Positions 1 through 7,609 of a stretch of DNA of 64,000 nt are shown here, piece by piece. The DNA lies in assembly GCA_947501355.1 (NCBI GenBank), contig CANMVA010000001.1, positions 2,441,492 to 2,505,491 on the forward strand. Direction: 5' to 3'. The position numbers were made by a program, and so were the translations under genes. The notes below the pieces were generated by a model. The model saw only the letters and a program-made list of their open reading frames with translations. It was not told the origin of the DNA and made no database searches. Position 1 is the stretch's first letter. Every line of letters starts with the position of its first letter. This stretch comes from an uncultured Paracoccaceae bacterium (lineage in GTDB: Bacteria; Pseudomonadota; Alphaproteobacteria; Rhodobacterales; Rhodobacteraceae).

Positions 1-789
1 GCCTCTGCGTTGGCGGCCGCGGTGTCGATTGCACGGGCGCAAGACGCGCATCTGGACGTCTATTGTGCCGGAATCGATCATACGCATCTGGACGCTTATA
101 GCCTGGGGACGTCTCCGCAGGTGCTGGCCACGGATTGGGAACGGGCCCAACAACAGGCCGGGGAGCTGCAGCGCGCGGCGCAGGCCGTAGTCGAACCTTT
201 GGGTCTGCGCTCGGTCGTGCATGCGGCTGTTGTGTCGCAGCCGGGCCTTGCGGCCTATGTCACTCATCGCACCCGGTTCAGCGACCTTGTCGTGGCTTCG
301 CAGCCTTACGGCAAATACAGCGACCAGACCGCCCCTGCGGTCCTGGAGGCGGCCCTTTTCTCAGGTCACGCCTCGGTACTGGTCGTGCCGGATGGGCAAT
401 CGCTTCCGGAGTTTCGCCGCATCGTTGTGGCCTGGAATGACAGCGCACAGGCGCTGAACGCGCTGCGCCGTGCGCTGCCGATGCTGAAGGCTGCAGATAT
501 TGTCTCGCTGTGCATCATTGATCCGCCGCAACACGGGCATGAACGCTCGGACCCCGGTGGATCAGTGGCACAGATGCTGGCGCGTCACGGGGTGAAGACC
601 GAGATTTCGGTGCTGGCGCAAACGACAAACCAGTTGGGCGATACGCTGATGCGTCACGCCACCGACATTCATGCAGACCTGATTGTGATGGGGGCTTATA
701 GCCACTCGCGCTTTCGCGAAGCAATCTTTGGCGGAGCGACCCGACATATGCTAAAGGTCAGCCGCTTACCCTTGTTTATGGCCCATTAA
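1..789 (+). CDS. Universal stress protein, tandem UspA type (5' end outside window)
   Basis: The reading frame is open from base 1, so the true start lies upstream. About 262 residues remain, which is two UspA modules in tandem. The second module has the usual C-terminal signature: a beta strand ending in LIVMGAYSHSRFREAIFGG, then TRHML. Proteins of this family are cytoplasmic stress proteins, often induced by oxygen limitation or growth arrest. The neighbour is fnrL, encoding an anaerobic regulator, with convergent orientation and a 39-base gap. Which stress it serves cannot be told from sequence. The family call is firm. Confidence 0.9.
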   Translation, partial: ASALAAAVSIARAQDAHLDVYCAGIDHTHLDAYSLGTSPQVLATDWERAQQQAGELQRAAQAVVEPLGLRSVVHAAVVSQPGLAAYVTHRTRFSDLVVASQPYGKYSDQTAPAVLEAALFSGHASVLVVPDGQSLPEFRRIVVAWNDSAQALNALRRALPMLKAADIVSLCIIDPPQHGHERSDPGGSVAQMLARHGVKTEISVLAQTTNQLGDTLMRHATDIHADLIVMGAYSHSRFREAIFGGATRHMLKVSRLPLFMAH

Positions 790-828
790 GTGACGATTGC
801 GCCCGCATATCCCCCTCGGATCACCAGA

Positions 829-1563
829 TCAGGAGATCATTCCGCCGTCATAATCGTCGCCGGTTTCCTGGATCAGGGCTTCGAGATCAGGGATTGTGAT
901 GCGGCGCTTGCCTTCCAGATGGATGATCCCGTCCTTCTTGAGGGCGGAGATCTGGCGACTGACGGTCTCAAGCGTGAGACCAAGGTAGTCTGCCATCGCC
1001 TCGCGGGTGAGGGGCAGATCAACCACCACGTTGGAGCTGTGCGGCACAAGCCCGACAGCGGCCTCGCGTCGGGCGATAATGTTGATCAGGCTCGCGATTT
1101 TCTCACGGGCGGTCTTGCGACCAAGGATCAGCATCCATTCGCGCGCAGCATCCAGATCATCCAGCGTCATTTCCAAAAGGCGGTGACTGATATGGGGCGT
1201 CTCATGCACCAGACGTTCAAACGGTTTGCGCCGGAAGCAACACAGGGTCATCTCGGTGATCGCGATCACGTCGTAGGGCGTGCTTTCGCGGTTCGGACGA
1301 CCGATGAAATCGGACGGAAGCAGCATCCCCACCATCTGGGTGCGGCCATCCTCAAGGGTCTGGCTCAGCGTGCAGACACCGGTGATGACAGAGGCGACAA
1401 ACCCCATCTCATCCCCCGCCCAACAGATCGTCTGGCCGGGCTCGTAATGACGGTAATACTTGATTTCCTCAAGGATCTCCAACTCTTGCGAGTCGCATTT
1501 GGCACACACGGCATTATGGCGGATCGGACAATCCGAACATTCAAGAGTATCCATGGTCTGCAT
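829..1563 (-). CDS. fnrL: FnrL, oxygen-sensing Crp/Fnr transcription regulator
   Basis: This 244-residue cytoplasmic regulator has an N-terminal cysteine cluster at C9, C12, C20 and C23, expected to help hold an oxygen-labile [4Fe-4S] cluster. A cNMP-type beta-barrel follows (EDGRTQMVGMLLPSDFIGRP), then a dimer helix, then a C-terminal winged HTH (LTREAMADYLGLTLETVSRQ) with the E-xx-SR recognition pattern of FNR proteins. Family members switch on microaerobic and anaerobic genes, including hemN and high-affinity oxidases. The frame stays open upstream to 1608. The start at 1563 was chosen because it sits just before the cysteine cluster; 1554 is a second option. It is divergent from hemN with about 70 bases between. 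No good FNR box was found there. Confidence 0.92.
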   Translation of the reverse strand: MQTMDTLECSDCPIRHNAVCAKCDSQELEILEEIKYYRHYEPGQTICWAGDEMGFVASVITGVCTLSQTLEDGRTQMVGMLLPSDFIGRPNRESTPYDVIAITEMTLCCFRRKPFERLVHETPHISHRLLEMTLDDLDAAREWMLILGRKTAREKIASLINIIARREAAVGLVPHSSNVVVDLPLTREAMADYLGLTLETVSRQISALKKDGIIHLEGKRRITIPDLEALIQETGDDYDGGMIS

Positions 1564-1634
1564 CGGTCGCAGGCCCCTTTTCATTGTGGCTATCAAGGCA
1601 AGTCCCATGCCTCACAACTTTGGAGCGTAAGCTA

Positions 1635-2990
1635 ATGAGCGCGACACCTCAACTTCGTCAGCTAGGGCTATTTGACGCTCGTGTGCCAAGATACACCAGC
1701 TATCCACCGGCCAATCATTTCAACAAGGATATCGGCCCCGAGGACGCCGCGGAATGGATGGGGGCGATTCCGGAAGACGCGCTTGTCTCACTCTATCTGC
1801 ATATCCCCTATTGCCGCCGCTTGTGCTGGTTTTGTGCCTGCCGGACCCAGGGCACGGCCTCGGCCCGCCCGCTTCGGCATTATCTGGACGTTCTCAAGGC
1901 CGAGCTGAAGATGGTCTCTGACAGGATCCCGCAATCGGTCAAGCTGAGCCATATCCATCTGGGCGGTGGCACGCCCACCCTGCTTGAGCCCGAAATGATC
2001 GACGAGTTGAGCGACAACTTGCGCGACTTCCGTCCGCTGACCAAGGACGCGCAGGTCTCGGTCGAGATTGATCCGACCGAGGTTGATCGCGCCCGGATTG
2101 ATGCGCTGGTCCGCCTTGGCATGAGCCGCGCCTCTATCGGGGTGCAGGATTTCAATCCGTTCATTCAGGAAACCATCGGGCGCATCCAAAGCTATGCCGA
2201 CACGCGCGATGTGGTCGAGATGCTGCGCGATGCAGGTGTGACCAGCCTGAACATGGATATCCTGTATGGCCTGCCGCATCAGACGACCGAACGCATCGCG
2301 GATTCGGTGCAGCGTGTGCTGTCGCTGGCCCCGGATCGCGTTGCGCTTTTCGGCTATGCCCATGTACCGTGGATGGCCAAGCGCCAAGCACTGATCCCGT
2401 CCGAGGCCCTGCCCACCAACGAGGCCCGGCTTGAGCTGTTCGAGACCGCGCGTCAGCTTTTTGAATGGGACGGCTACCGTCAGATCGGCATCGACCATTT
2501 CGCCCATCCTGATGACAGCCTGAGCCTTGCGCAAGACGCCGGCACCATGCGGCGCAACTTCCAGGGCTATACCGAAGACAGCGCGCCTTATCTGATTGGT
2601 GTCGGGGCGTCGGCCATCTCGCAATACCCGCAGGGCTACGCCCATAACGCGCCTGCCACCGCCGCCCATCAGGTCGCAATCGAGGCCGGTCAGTTCTCGA
2701 CCGCACAAGGCCACCGGCTGACCCGGGAGGACACGATCCGCGGCGCGATGATCGAGGCGCTGATGTGTGATTTCAAGATCGACCTGGAGCGTCTCTCAAA
2801 GGCGCTGGACGAGCCTGTGAAGGCGCTGCATGAACGGCTTGCACCGGTCGCGAAAGAATTCGCGCAAGTGGTCAAGCTCAGCTCGACGCGCTTTTCGATC
2901 CGGCCCGATGGTCATCCGCTGGCCCGGATTATCGCCAAGGGGCTGGACCCTTACGAGGCGGAGAAGACCGGGCATTCACCGGCGATTTGA
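1635..2990 (+). CDS. hemN: Oxygen-independent coproporphyrinogen III oxidase (radical SAM)
   Basis: This 451-residue cytoplasmic radical-SAM enzyme oxidatively decarboxylates coproporphyrinogen III to protoporphyrinogen IX without oxygen, a step in haem and tetrapyrrole synthesis. The HemN cluster motif C-x3-C-x2-C-x-C is visible at C60, C64, C67 and C69. It is followed by the HLGGGTPT glycine motif (about residue 115) and GVQDFNP. Length fits true HemN (about 450) rather than the shorter HemW-type proteins. The start at 1635 has GGAG about ten bases upstream; the frame is open to 1584 but without a better start. Divergent from fnrL, so FnrL control is likely but inferred. Confidence 0.94.
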   Translation: MSATPQLRQLGLFDARVPRYTSYPPANHFNKDIGPEDAAEWMGAIPEDALVSLYLHIPYCRRLCWFCACRTQGTASARPLRHYLDVLKAELKMVSDRIPQSVKLSHIHLGGGTPTLLEPEMIDELSDNLRDFRPLTKDAQVSVEIDPTEVDRARIDALVRLGMSRASIGVQDFNPFIQETIGRIQSYADTRDVVEMLRDAGVTSLNMDILYGLPHQTTERIADSVQRVLSLAPDRVALFGYAHVPWMAKRQALIPSEALPTNEARLELFETARQLFEWDGYRQIGIDHFAHPDDSLSLAQDAGTMRRNFQGYTEDSAPYLIGVGASAISQYPQGYAHNAPATAAHQVAIEAGQFSTAQGHRLTREDTIRGAMIEALMCDFKIDLERLSKALDEPVKALHERLAPVAKEFAQVVKLSSTRFSIRPDGHPLARIIAKGLDPYEAEKTGHSPAI

Positions 2991-3034
2991 TCCCGCGGGT
3001 TTGACCCGTCGCGTGAAATGACTAGGCTTGCGGC

Positions 3035-3199
3035 ATGGATCCGCTGACTTTGATCTTCTACGCCGCGGTGTGCGGCCTCTTGAGCCTTTTCGCACCTCAT
3101 CTTGGGGGCCGAGTGATCCGTCTGGCCATCGGAGCCGTGGTCGGCGTGATCCCAGCAACCACCCTGCCCTTCATTGCGGCCCTCGTTTATGGCGGCTAG
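3035..3199 (+). CDS. Small hydrophobic membrane protein (54 residues)
   Basis: A short ORF begins at ATG 3035 and ends at TAG 3199. It encodes about 54 residues with two likely membrane helices: LTLIFYAAVCGLLSLF, then an arginine-bearing turn (GGRVIRL), then AIGAVVGVIPATTLPFIAALVY. It lies 44 bases after hemN on the same strand and runs toward the marR gene. No family is recognised. The two clean hydrophobic blocks with a charged turn support a real protein, but there is no strong ribosome-binding site and no homology evidence. Confidence 0.55.
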   Translation: MDPLTLIFYAAVCGLLSLFAPHLGGRVIRLAIGAVVGVIPATTLPFIAALVYGG

Positions 3200-3221
3200 C
3201 CGCCGGGCTTGCGGCGGGACC

Positions 3222-3671
3222 TCACTCCGCCTCCAAAGCGGCTTCCGCATTCGCCTGCATCCGGTGCAATAGATCGAAGGCTTGCGCGCTTTCCTCAGCG
3301 GTGAAACCCGCAAAGAGAGCCTTGTTGATCTGGATGTGAAACTCCGACAGGTGATCCAGCGCGGCCCCTTTGTCGGAAACCTGCACGATCATTACGCGGC
3401 CATCCTCTTTGTCCTTCTGGCGGGTCACCAGACCCCGCTCGGCCATCCGGTCCACGAGACGCGACGCCGCGGGAAGACCGGTGCCAACCAGATCCGCGAG
3501 GGTGCCGACCGGCAAAGCGCCTTCGCGCCAGAGGCAAGACAGGATCACCCATTGCGGCAAGGAAAGCCCATAAGGATCAAGGCGTTGCTGGCAAAGCGCG
3601 TTCAACCGACCCGTGGTGAAGTTCAATGCGCGCCCAATTGAGACCGGGGGCTGGGGATTTTTAGTTGCCAT
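3222..3671 (-). CDS. MarR-family transcriptional regulator
   Basis: This 149-residue protein has the MarR layout: N-terminal dimer helices (IGRALNFTTGRLNALCQQRL), a winged HTH (LPVGTLADLVGTGLPAASRLVDRMAERGLV) and the wing with the typical D-x-R pattern (RQKDKEDGRVMIVQVSDKG). Members usually repress a divergent gene and let go on binding a small ligand or on oxidation. It is divergent from the gene at 3792. The 120-base spacer contains a TTTAC-GT-GTAAA palindrome just upstream of its own start, so autoregulation and control of the neighbour are likely. The ligand is unknown. Confidence 0.9.
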   Translation of the reverse strand: MATKNPQPPVSIGRALNFTTGRLNALCQQRLDPYGLSLPQWVILSCLWREGALPVGTLADLVGTGLPAASRLVDRMAERGLVTRQKDKEDGRVMIVQVSDKGAALDHLSEFHIQINKALFAGFTAEESAQAFDLLHRMQANAEAALEAE

Positions 3672-3692
3672 GTAAATAAAACCATGATCTAG

Positions 3693-3704
3693 TTTACGTG
3701 TAAA
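3693..3704. promoter_or_regulatory. Candidate MarR operator, TTTAC-N2-GTAAA
   Basis: The inverted repeat TTTAC-GT-GTAAA lies 22 bases upstream of the marR start codon, in the divergent spacer with the gene at 3792. A related half site (ATGTAAAT) overlaps the marR start at 3670-3677. Position and symmetry fit a MarR operator. Binding is inferred. Confidence 0.45.
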
Positions 3705-3791
3705 TTAAATACCGTAGAACCGAGGCGCACTCAATAGCCAAACCAGTGCGCTGATGGGTTCCGCTTTGCACAAAGGAAAGGACGGCATCTC

Positions 3792-4160
3792 ATGGCGAAG
3801 AAAATTCTGATGGTTGGCTGGCACCCGACAGTTGTCGATTATGCGAAATATCCCGGACTGACGGCTGAAAAACTTGAAGCCGGGCTGCGCGCCGACGAAA
3901 AGAAGCTGAACGACCAGGGCTACGAGGCCTCCATCGGGTTCATTTTCAGCGGTGCGACGGCCACGGATCAGTTGACCGAAACGCTAAAGGCAGAGGCTTT
4001 CGATGTCGTTTTGATCGGCGCGGGCGTACGCAAGGATGACGACCATTTTCTGGTCTTCGAGACGCTGGTCAACGTGATCCATGAACACGCCCCCAAGGCG
4101 CGCATCGCGTTCAACACGGGTCCCACGGATTCCGTAGAGGCAATCGAACGCTGGGCGTGA
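3792..4160 (+). CDS. Conserved protein of unknown function, Rossmann-like fold (122 residues)
   Basis: A cytoplasmic protein of 122 residues. The N-terminal strand KKILMVGWHP, an alternating alpha/beta pattern and a second strand FDVVLIGAGVRKDDDHFLVFE suggest a small Rossmann-like or flavodoxin-like fold. No catalytic motif can be named. There is no signal peptide or membrane helix. AAAGGAAAGGA is a good ribosome-binding site a few bases before the start. It is divergent from the MarR gene and is the obvious candidate target of that regulator. I do not recognise the function. Confidence 0.8.
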   Translation: MAKKILMVGWHPTVVDYAKYPGLTAEKLEAGLRADEKKLNDQGYEASIGFIFSGATATDQLTETLKAEAFDVVLIGAGVRKDDDHFLVFETLVNVIHEHAPKARIAFNTGPTDSVEAIERWA

Positions 4161-4179
4161 CATCCCCCGGCGCACCCCA

Positions 4180-4217
4180 CCCCGGACGTGATCCGGGGCC
4201 TCGCTCAGCAAGGCCCC
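4180..4217. terminator. Two overlapping hairpins between convergent genes
   Basis: CCCCGGA (4180-4186) pairs with TCCGGGG (4192-4198) across a 5-base loop. GGGGCCT (4195-4201) pairs with AGGCCCC (4211-4217) across a 9-base loop. The two stems share the GGGG at 4195-4198, so only one can form at a time. The site lies between the gene ending at 4160 and dctM ending at 4224, which run toward each other, so it could stop transcription both ways. The first hairpin resembles short extragenic repeats common in alphaproteobacteria. There is no T-tract. Confidence 0.5.
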
Positions 4218-4223
4218 GCATCG

Positions 4224-5600
4224 CTATCTCGTTATGATCTCCGGCCCCATGATCGAGTTGGGCAGATAGGTCGAAAGCCATGGGATGTAGGTGACCATGA
4301 TCAGGAAGATGAAGAGCACCCCGAGGAACGGAAGTGCGGCCTTCACAACTGCCATCATCGGCATGCCGGCCACACCGGAGGTCACGAAAAGGTTCAGACC
4401 AACAGGCGGTGTGATCATCCCGATCTCCATATTGACGACCATGATGATGCCCAGATGGATCGGGTCAATCCCCAGCTCAATCGCGATGGGAAAGACCAGA
4501 GGGGCGACGATCACCAGAAGGCCAGACGGCTCCATGAACTGACCGCCGATCAGCAGGATGATGTTGACCACGATCAGGAATGTCACTGGCCCGAAACCCG
4601 CGCCCAGCATCGCGGAGGCGATGTGTTGCGGGACCTGCTCGTCGGTCAGCACATGCTTGAGGATCAGCGCATTAGCGATCACGAAAAGCAGCGTCACCGT
4701 CAGCTTACCCGCATCCAGCAAGGTGCGCTTGGTATCGGGGTGCACGAAGGCCGTCACGATGGCCCAAGGCTTTTTCAGAAGCGAGGTATTCGCATCAGGC
4801 CCGTCCGTCGCCAGCGGCCCCATATCGCGATAGACAAAGCACGCGATGAAGAAAGAATAGACAGCGGCAACGGCAGCAGCCTCGGTCGGGGTGAAGATAC
4901 CACCATAGATTCCGCCCAGAATGATGACGATAAGGAACAGGCCCCAGCCTGCGTTCAGACCGGATCGCCAGATCTCGCCATAGCCCTTCCACTCGCCTTT
5001 CGGCAGGTCCTTCACTTTGGCCATGATGTAGATCGTGACCATCAGCATGAAGCCTGCCAACAGACCGGGAATGACGCCCGCGAGGAACATGCGCCCGACA
5101 GAGACTTCGACGGCCGCCGCATAGACCACCATCACGATGGAAGGCGGGATCAGGATGCCCAGCGTGCCTGCGTTACAGATTACGCCCGCAGCGAACTCCT
5201 TGGTGTAGCCGACCTGCCGCATCCCCGCGATGACGATTGTGCCGATGGCAACGACCGTCGCCGGGGACGACCCCGACAGGGCCGCGAAGAGCATACAGGC
5301 AAAGACACCTGCGATGGCAAGGCCACCGGGCAAATGGCCTACACATGCAATCGAGAACCGGATGATCCGCCGCGCCACACCGCCTGTCGTCATAAAGGAC
5401 GAGGCCAGAATGAAGAACGGGATCGCCAGCAGGGTGAAGTGCCCCTCGAATGCCTCAAAGAGCGTCTGCGCGATGGAAGCCAACGAGCTGTCGGAATAGA
5501 TCAACAGGAAAAGGGTCGAGCTGAGACCGAGGGAGACGGCAATCGGCACGCCCAGGAGCAGTAGGCCGATGATCATCCCAAAGAGGAGAGCGACGTCCAT
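4224..5600 (-). CDS. dctM: TRAP transporter large permease, C4-dicarboxylate type (DctM)
   Basis: This 458-residue inner-membrane protein has about a dozen hydrophobic segments, the normal length for DctM. Recognisable DctM patches are the FxLLAIPFFILASSFMTTGGVARRI region near residue 55-80, the AALSGSSPATVVAIG substrate/ion-site loop, and FTPTEAAAVAAVYSF. It is the ion-coupled channel subunit of a tripartite transporter that takes up organic acids with sodium. Its start codon overlaps the stop of dctQ by one base (TAATG), so translation is coupled. The substrate is inferred from the linked dctB/dctD genes and the DctP sequence. Confidence 0.92.
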   Translation of the reverse strand: MDVALLFGMIIGLLLLGVPIAVSLGLSSTLFLLIYSDSSLASIAQTLFEAFEGHFTLLAIPFFILASSFMTTGGVARRIIRFSIACVGHLPGGLAIAGVFACMLFAALSGSSPATVVAIGTIVIAGMRQVGYTKEFAAGVICNAGTLGILIPPSIVMVVYAAAVEVSVGRMFLAGVIPGLLAGFMLMVTIYIMAKVKDLPKGEWKGYGEIWRSGLNAGWGLFLIVIILGGIYGGIFTPTEAAAVAAVYSFFIACFVYRDMGPLATDGPDANTSLLKKPWAIVTAFVHPDTKRTLLDAGKLTVTLLFVIANALILKHVLTDEQVPQHIASAMLGAGFGPVTFLIVVNIILLIGGQFMEPSGLLVIVAPLVFPIAIELGIDPIHLGIIMVVNMEIGMITPPVGLNLFVTSGVAGMPMMAVVKAALPFLGVLFIFLIMVTYIPWLSTYLPNSIMGPEIITR

Positions 5601-6277
5601 TACAGTTTCTCCCCGTGGCTCGCGCGCACTTCTTCCAACTCGTCCTCAACCTCATGAGAAGCGACAAGGCGGTCGACTTCCCCGCGCCAGATCTGCACGG
5701 CGACCTGACAGAAGCGGAACAGCAGCAAGCTCATGGACAGCGGCATCACCAGATAGGGCACCACTTTTGGCAGTTTCTCATAGGCTTCGCCGTAGTTGAT
5801 CCAGCCCTCCAGAAAGCGCAGCGCGCCGATCATCGGGATGTCATCGACCTCGTAAAAGGATTGCGAGCGGAACTTCTCTGCGAAGCCCAGCGGGAACCAG
5901 CGTCCTTCGGTCGGCGGCAGGTCTGCAAAAACAGCCCAGTAGTCATAAGAGCCTTTGAGCAGCAGAAACGAAAACAGGATGCACACCCCCACCGAGATCA
6001 GCGCCAAGGTGCGGCGCCCGGACGGAGGCAACAGATTGACGATGGCGTCAACACCCAGATGGGAGTGTTTCTTGACCGCATAGGACGCGCCCAGAAGCAC
6101 AAGCCAGCCAAACATGAAGACAGTCGCCTCCAGCGCCCAGAGGATGTTCGAGTTCATGAAGCGTGCGACGACATTCGCGAATGTCACCAGGGTCATCATC
6201 CCCAAAAGAAGCGCGATCAGCGTCTCTTCGATCTGGTCTATGAAGCCGGTTTTCCCGGAACTTGGTCCGCTATGCAT
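5600..6277 (-). CDS. dctQ: TRAP transporter small permease (DctQ)
   Basis: A 225-residue inner-membrane subunit with four predicted helices: ETLIALLLGMMTLVTFANVVARF, LEATVFMFGWLVLLGASYA, TLALISVGVCILFSFLLL and VVPYLVMPLSMSLLLFRF. The KKHSHLGVDAIVN loop is typical of DctQ. There is an inserted periplasmic stretch between helices 3 and 4 (about residues 120-165), which makes it longer than minimal DctQ proteins. The start at 6277 has GGGG close upstream; the frame stays open to 6346 without better support. It lies between dctP and dctM in one operon. Confidence 0.9.
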   Translation of the reverse strand: MHSGPSSGKTGFIDQIEETLIALLLGMMTLVTFANVVARFMNSNILWALEATVFMFGWLVLLGASYAVKKHSHLGVDAIVNLLPPSGRRTLALISVGVCILFSFLLLKGSYDYWAVFADLPPTEGRWFPLGFAEKFRSQSFYEVDDIPMIGALRFLEGWINYGEAYEKLPKVVPYLVMPLSMSLLLFRFCQVAVQIWRGEVDRLVASHEVEDELEEVRASHGEKL

Positions 6278-6372
6278 TATCCCCACGCCCCCGTTTTCGG
6301 ATGGTTTTTTCGGATATTTCTGTGACAAGGGGCGCGCCGATGGCACGCCCCTGCCCGTGTCGTCAATGTGGC

Positions 6373-7374
6373 TTACATGCCTGCGTTGATGGCTTGTGCG
6401 GCGTCGATCATGTCCTGACCCACGTCACCGGCGAACTGTTCCCAGACCGGCTTCATCGTGGACACCCACTCTTCGCGCTGCTCAGGTGTCAGCTCGCGGA
6501 TGGTGCCCCCTGCGTCGATGATCGCCTGACGAGCTTCCTGATTGACGTTGAAGCTTTCGCCATTGCGGGCTTCGGTCACTTCGCCAAGAATTGTGACGAA
6601 CTGATCGCGCACTGCCGGATCGAGGCTGTCCATCCAGTCCACGGACGTCACGACGAGATAGTCGATGATGCCGTGGTTGGTCTCGGTGATGCCGTCCTGC
6701 ACCTCGAAGAACTTGCGACCATAGATGTTGGACCAGGTGTTCTCCTGACCGTCCACAACGCCCTGCTGCAGTGCGCCATAGACTTCCGAGAATGCCATTT
6801 TCTGGGGCGAGCCACCGATGGCTTCCATCTGTGCGACCAGCACGTCAGAGGACTGCACGCGGAACTTCAGACCGTTGGCGTCCGTAGGGCTGACCAGCGG
6901 CACATTGGCCGACATCTGCTTCATCCCGTTGTGCCAGAACGCCAGACCCTGCAGGCCGCGGCGCTGCATGCTGTCTTTCATCGCCTGACCATTTGCAGAG
7001 GCCTGAAAAGCATCCACAGCTTCGATGTTCTTGAACATGAAAGGCAGGTCAAACAAGCGGAACTGCTTGGTGAACTTCTCAAACTTCGACAGCGACGGGG
7101 CGGCCAGCTGCACATCGCCCTGAAGCATCGCTTCAAGCACCTTGTCGTCGTTATAAAGGGTCGAGTTCGGGAACACTTCCATGCAGGCTGTGCCGTTCAT
7201 CTCGTCATTGACGCGCTGCTGCAGCAGCGACGCGGCGATGCCTTTGGGGTGTTTGTCGGTGTTGGTCACATGGCTGAATTTGATGACCATTTCGCCGTCG
7301 TCACAGGCTGCAAATGCAACACCGGGAACCAGAGCGACTGCGGCGACGCAGGCCGCCTTCATAAGGTTTTTCAT
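6373..7374 (-). CDS. dctP: TRAP substrate-binding protein, C4-dicarboxylate type (DctP)
   Basis: This 333-residue periplasmic binding protein captures the ligand and hands it to DctQM. The signal peptide MKNLMKAACVAAVALVPGVAFA ends in a clear AxA site. The mature part opens with VIKFSHVTNTDKHPKG and includes LKFRVQSSDV, with the arginine that salt-bridges carboxylate ligands, and QQGVVDGQENTWSNIYG, a stretch typical of C4-dicarboxylate DctP. The start at 7374 is supported by GGGAGG upstream; the longer frame to 7611 runs through the regulatory region and is rejected. First gene of the operon. Confidence 0.94.
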   Translation of the reverse strand: MKNLMKAACVAAVALVPGVAFAACDDGEMVIKFSHVTNTDKHPKGIAASLLQQRVNDEMNGTACMEVFPNSTLYNDDKVLEAMLQGDVQLAAPSLSKFEKFTKQFRLFDLPFMFKNIEAVDAFQASANGQAMKDSMQRRGLQGLAFWHNGMKQMSANVPLVSPTDANGLKFRVQSSDVLVAQMEAIGGSPQKMAFSEVYGALQQGVVDGQENTWSNIYGRKFFEVQDGITETNHGIIDYLVVTSVDWMDSLDPAVRDQFVTILGEVTEARNGESFNVNQEARQAIIDAGGTIRELTPEQREEWVSTMKPVWEQFAGDVGQDMIDAAQAINAGM

Positions 7375-7547
7375 GGTTTCCTCCCAAGAAACGCTGTTCA
7401 TACCTGTTCGGCCAACTCCTCTTGACCGATACATGATCCAGAGTTGCCGCGGGGGCCGCGCATTGCAACACTCAGTTCTACGACCGGACCATAACCCATT
7501 TGATTTCAACATGTTACCTAACACTTTTGGACTGTCACCGCGGCTTT

Positions 7548-7567
7548 TTGTGCGGATATCCGCACAA
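7548..7567. promoter_or_regulatory. Perfect 20-bp palindrome, DctD-like operator 1
   Basis: TTGTGCGGATATCCGCACAA is a perfect palindrome in the dctP-dctB spacer, 173 bases upstream of dctP and 42 bases upstream of dctB. Its core GTGCGG-N4-CCGCAC matches the second site at 7591. Tandem sites of this kind upstream of dct transport genes are known for rhizobial DctD. Here both DctB/DctD and the transporter flank the site, so DctD is the natural candidate ligand. Binding is inferred. Confidence 0.65.
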
Positions 7568-7590
7568 CCGATAGGCGCTGCTTCGGAAAA

Positions 7591-7606
7591 GTGCGATGTT
7601 TCGCAC
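7591..7606. promoter_or_regulatory. Second DctD-like operator, abutting the dctB start
   Basis: GTGCGA (7591-7596), four bases, then TCGCAC (7601-7606) repeat the 6-4-6 geometry and core of the palindrome at 7548. The centres are 41 bases apart, about four helical turns, so both would face the same side of DNA. The site ends three bases before the dctB ATG and covers where a ribosome-binding site would be, suggesting autoregulation of dctBD. Confidence 0.6.
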
Positions 7607-7609
7607 AAC

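Noticed and set aside
1583-1595. FNR-like box TTG...ATCAA in the fnrL-hemN spacer
   Set aside because: The half sites are one base too close (13 instead of 14), so it does not fit TTGAT-N4-ATCAA.
4188-5564. 458-codon plus-strand frame opposite dctM
   Set aside because: Its translation is dominated by His, Asp, Arg and Gln and mirrors the membrane gene. DctM on the minus strand is certain.
7460-7490. Possible sigma54 promoter for dctP on the minus strand
   Set aside because: A TTGC -12 element exists but the -24 part lacks GG, and DctD has no GAFTGA.
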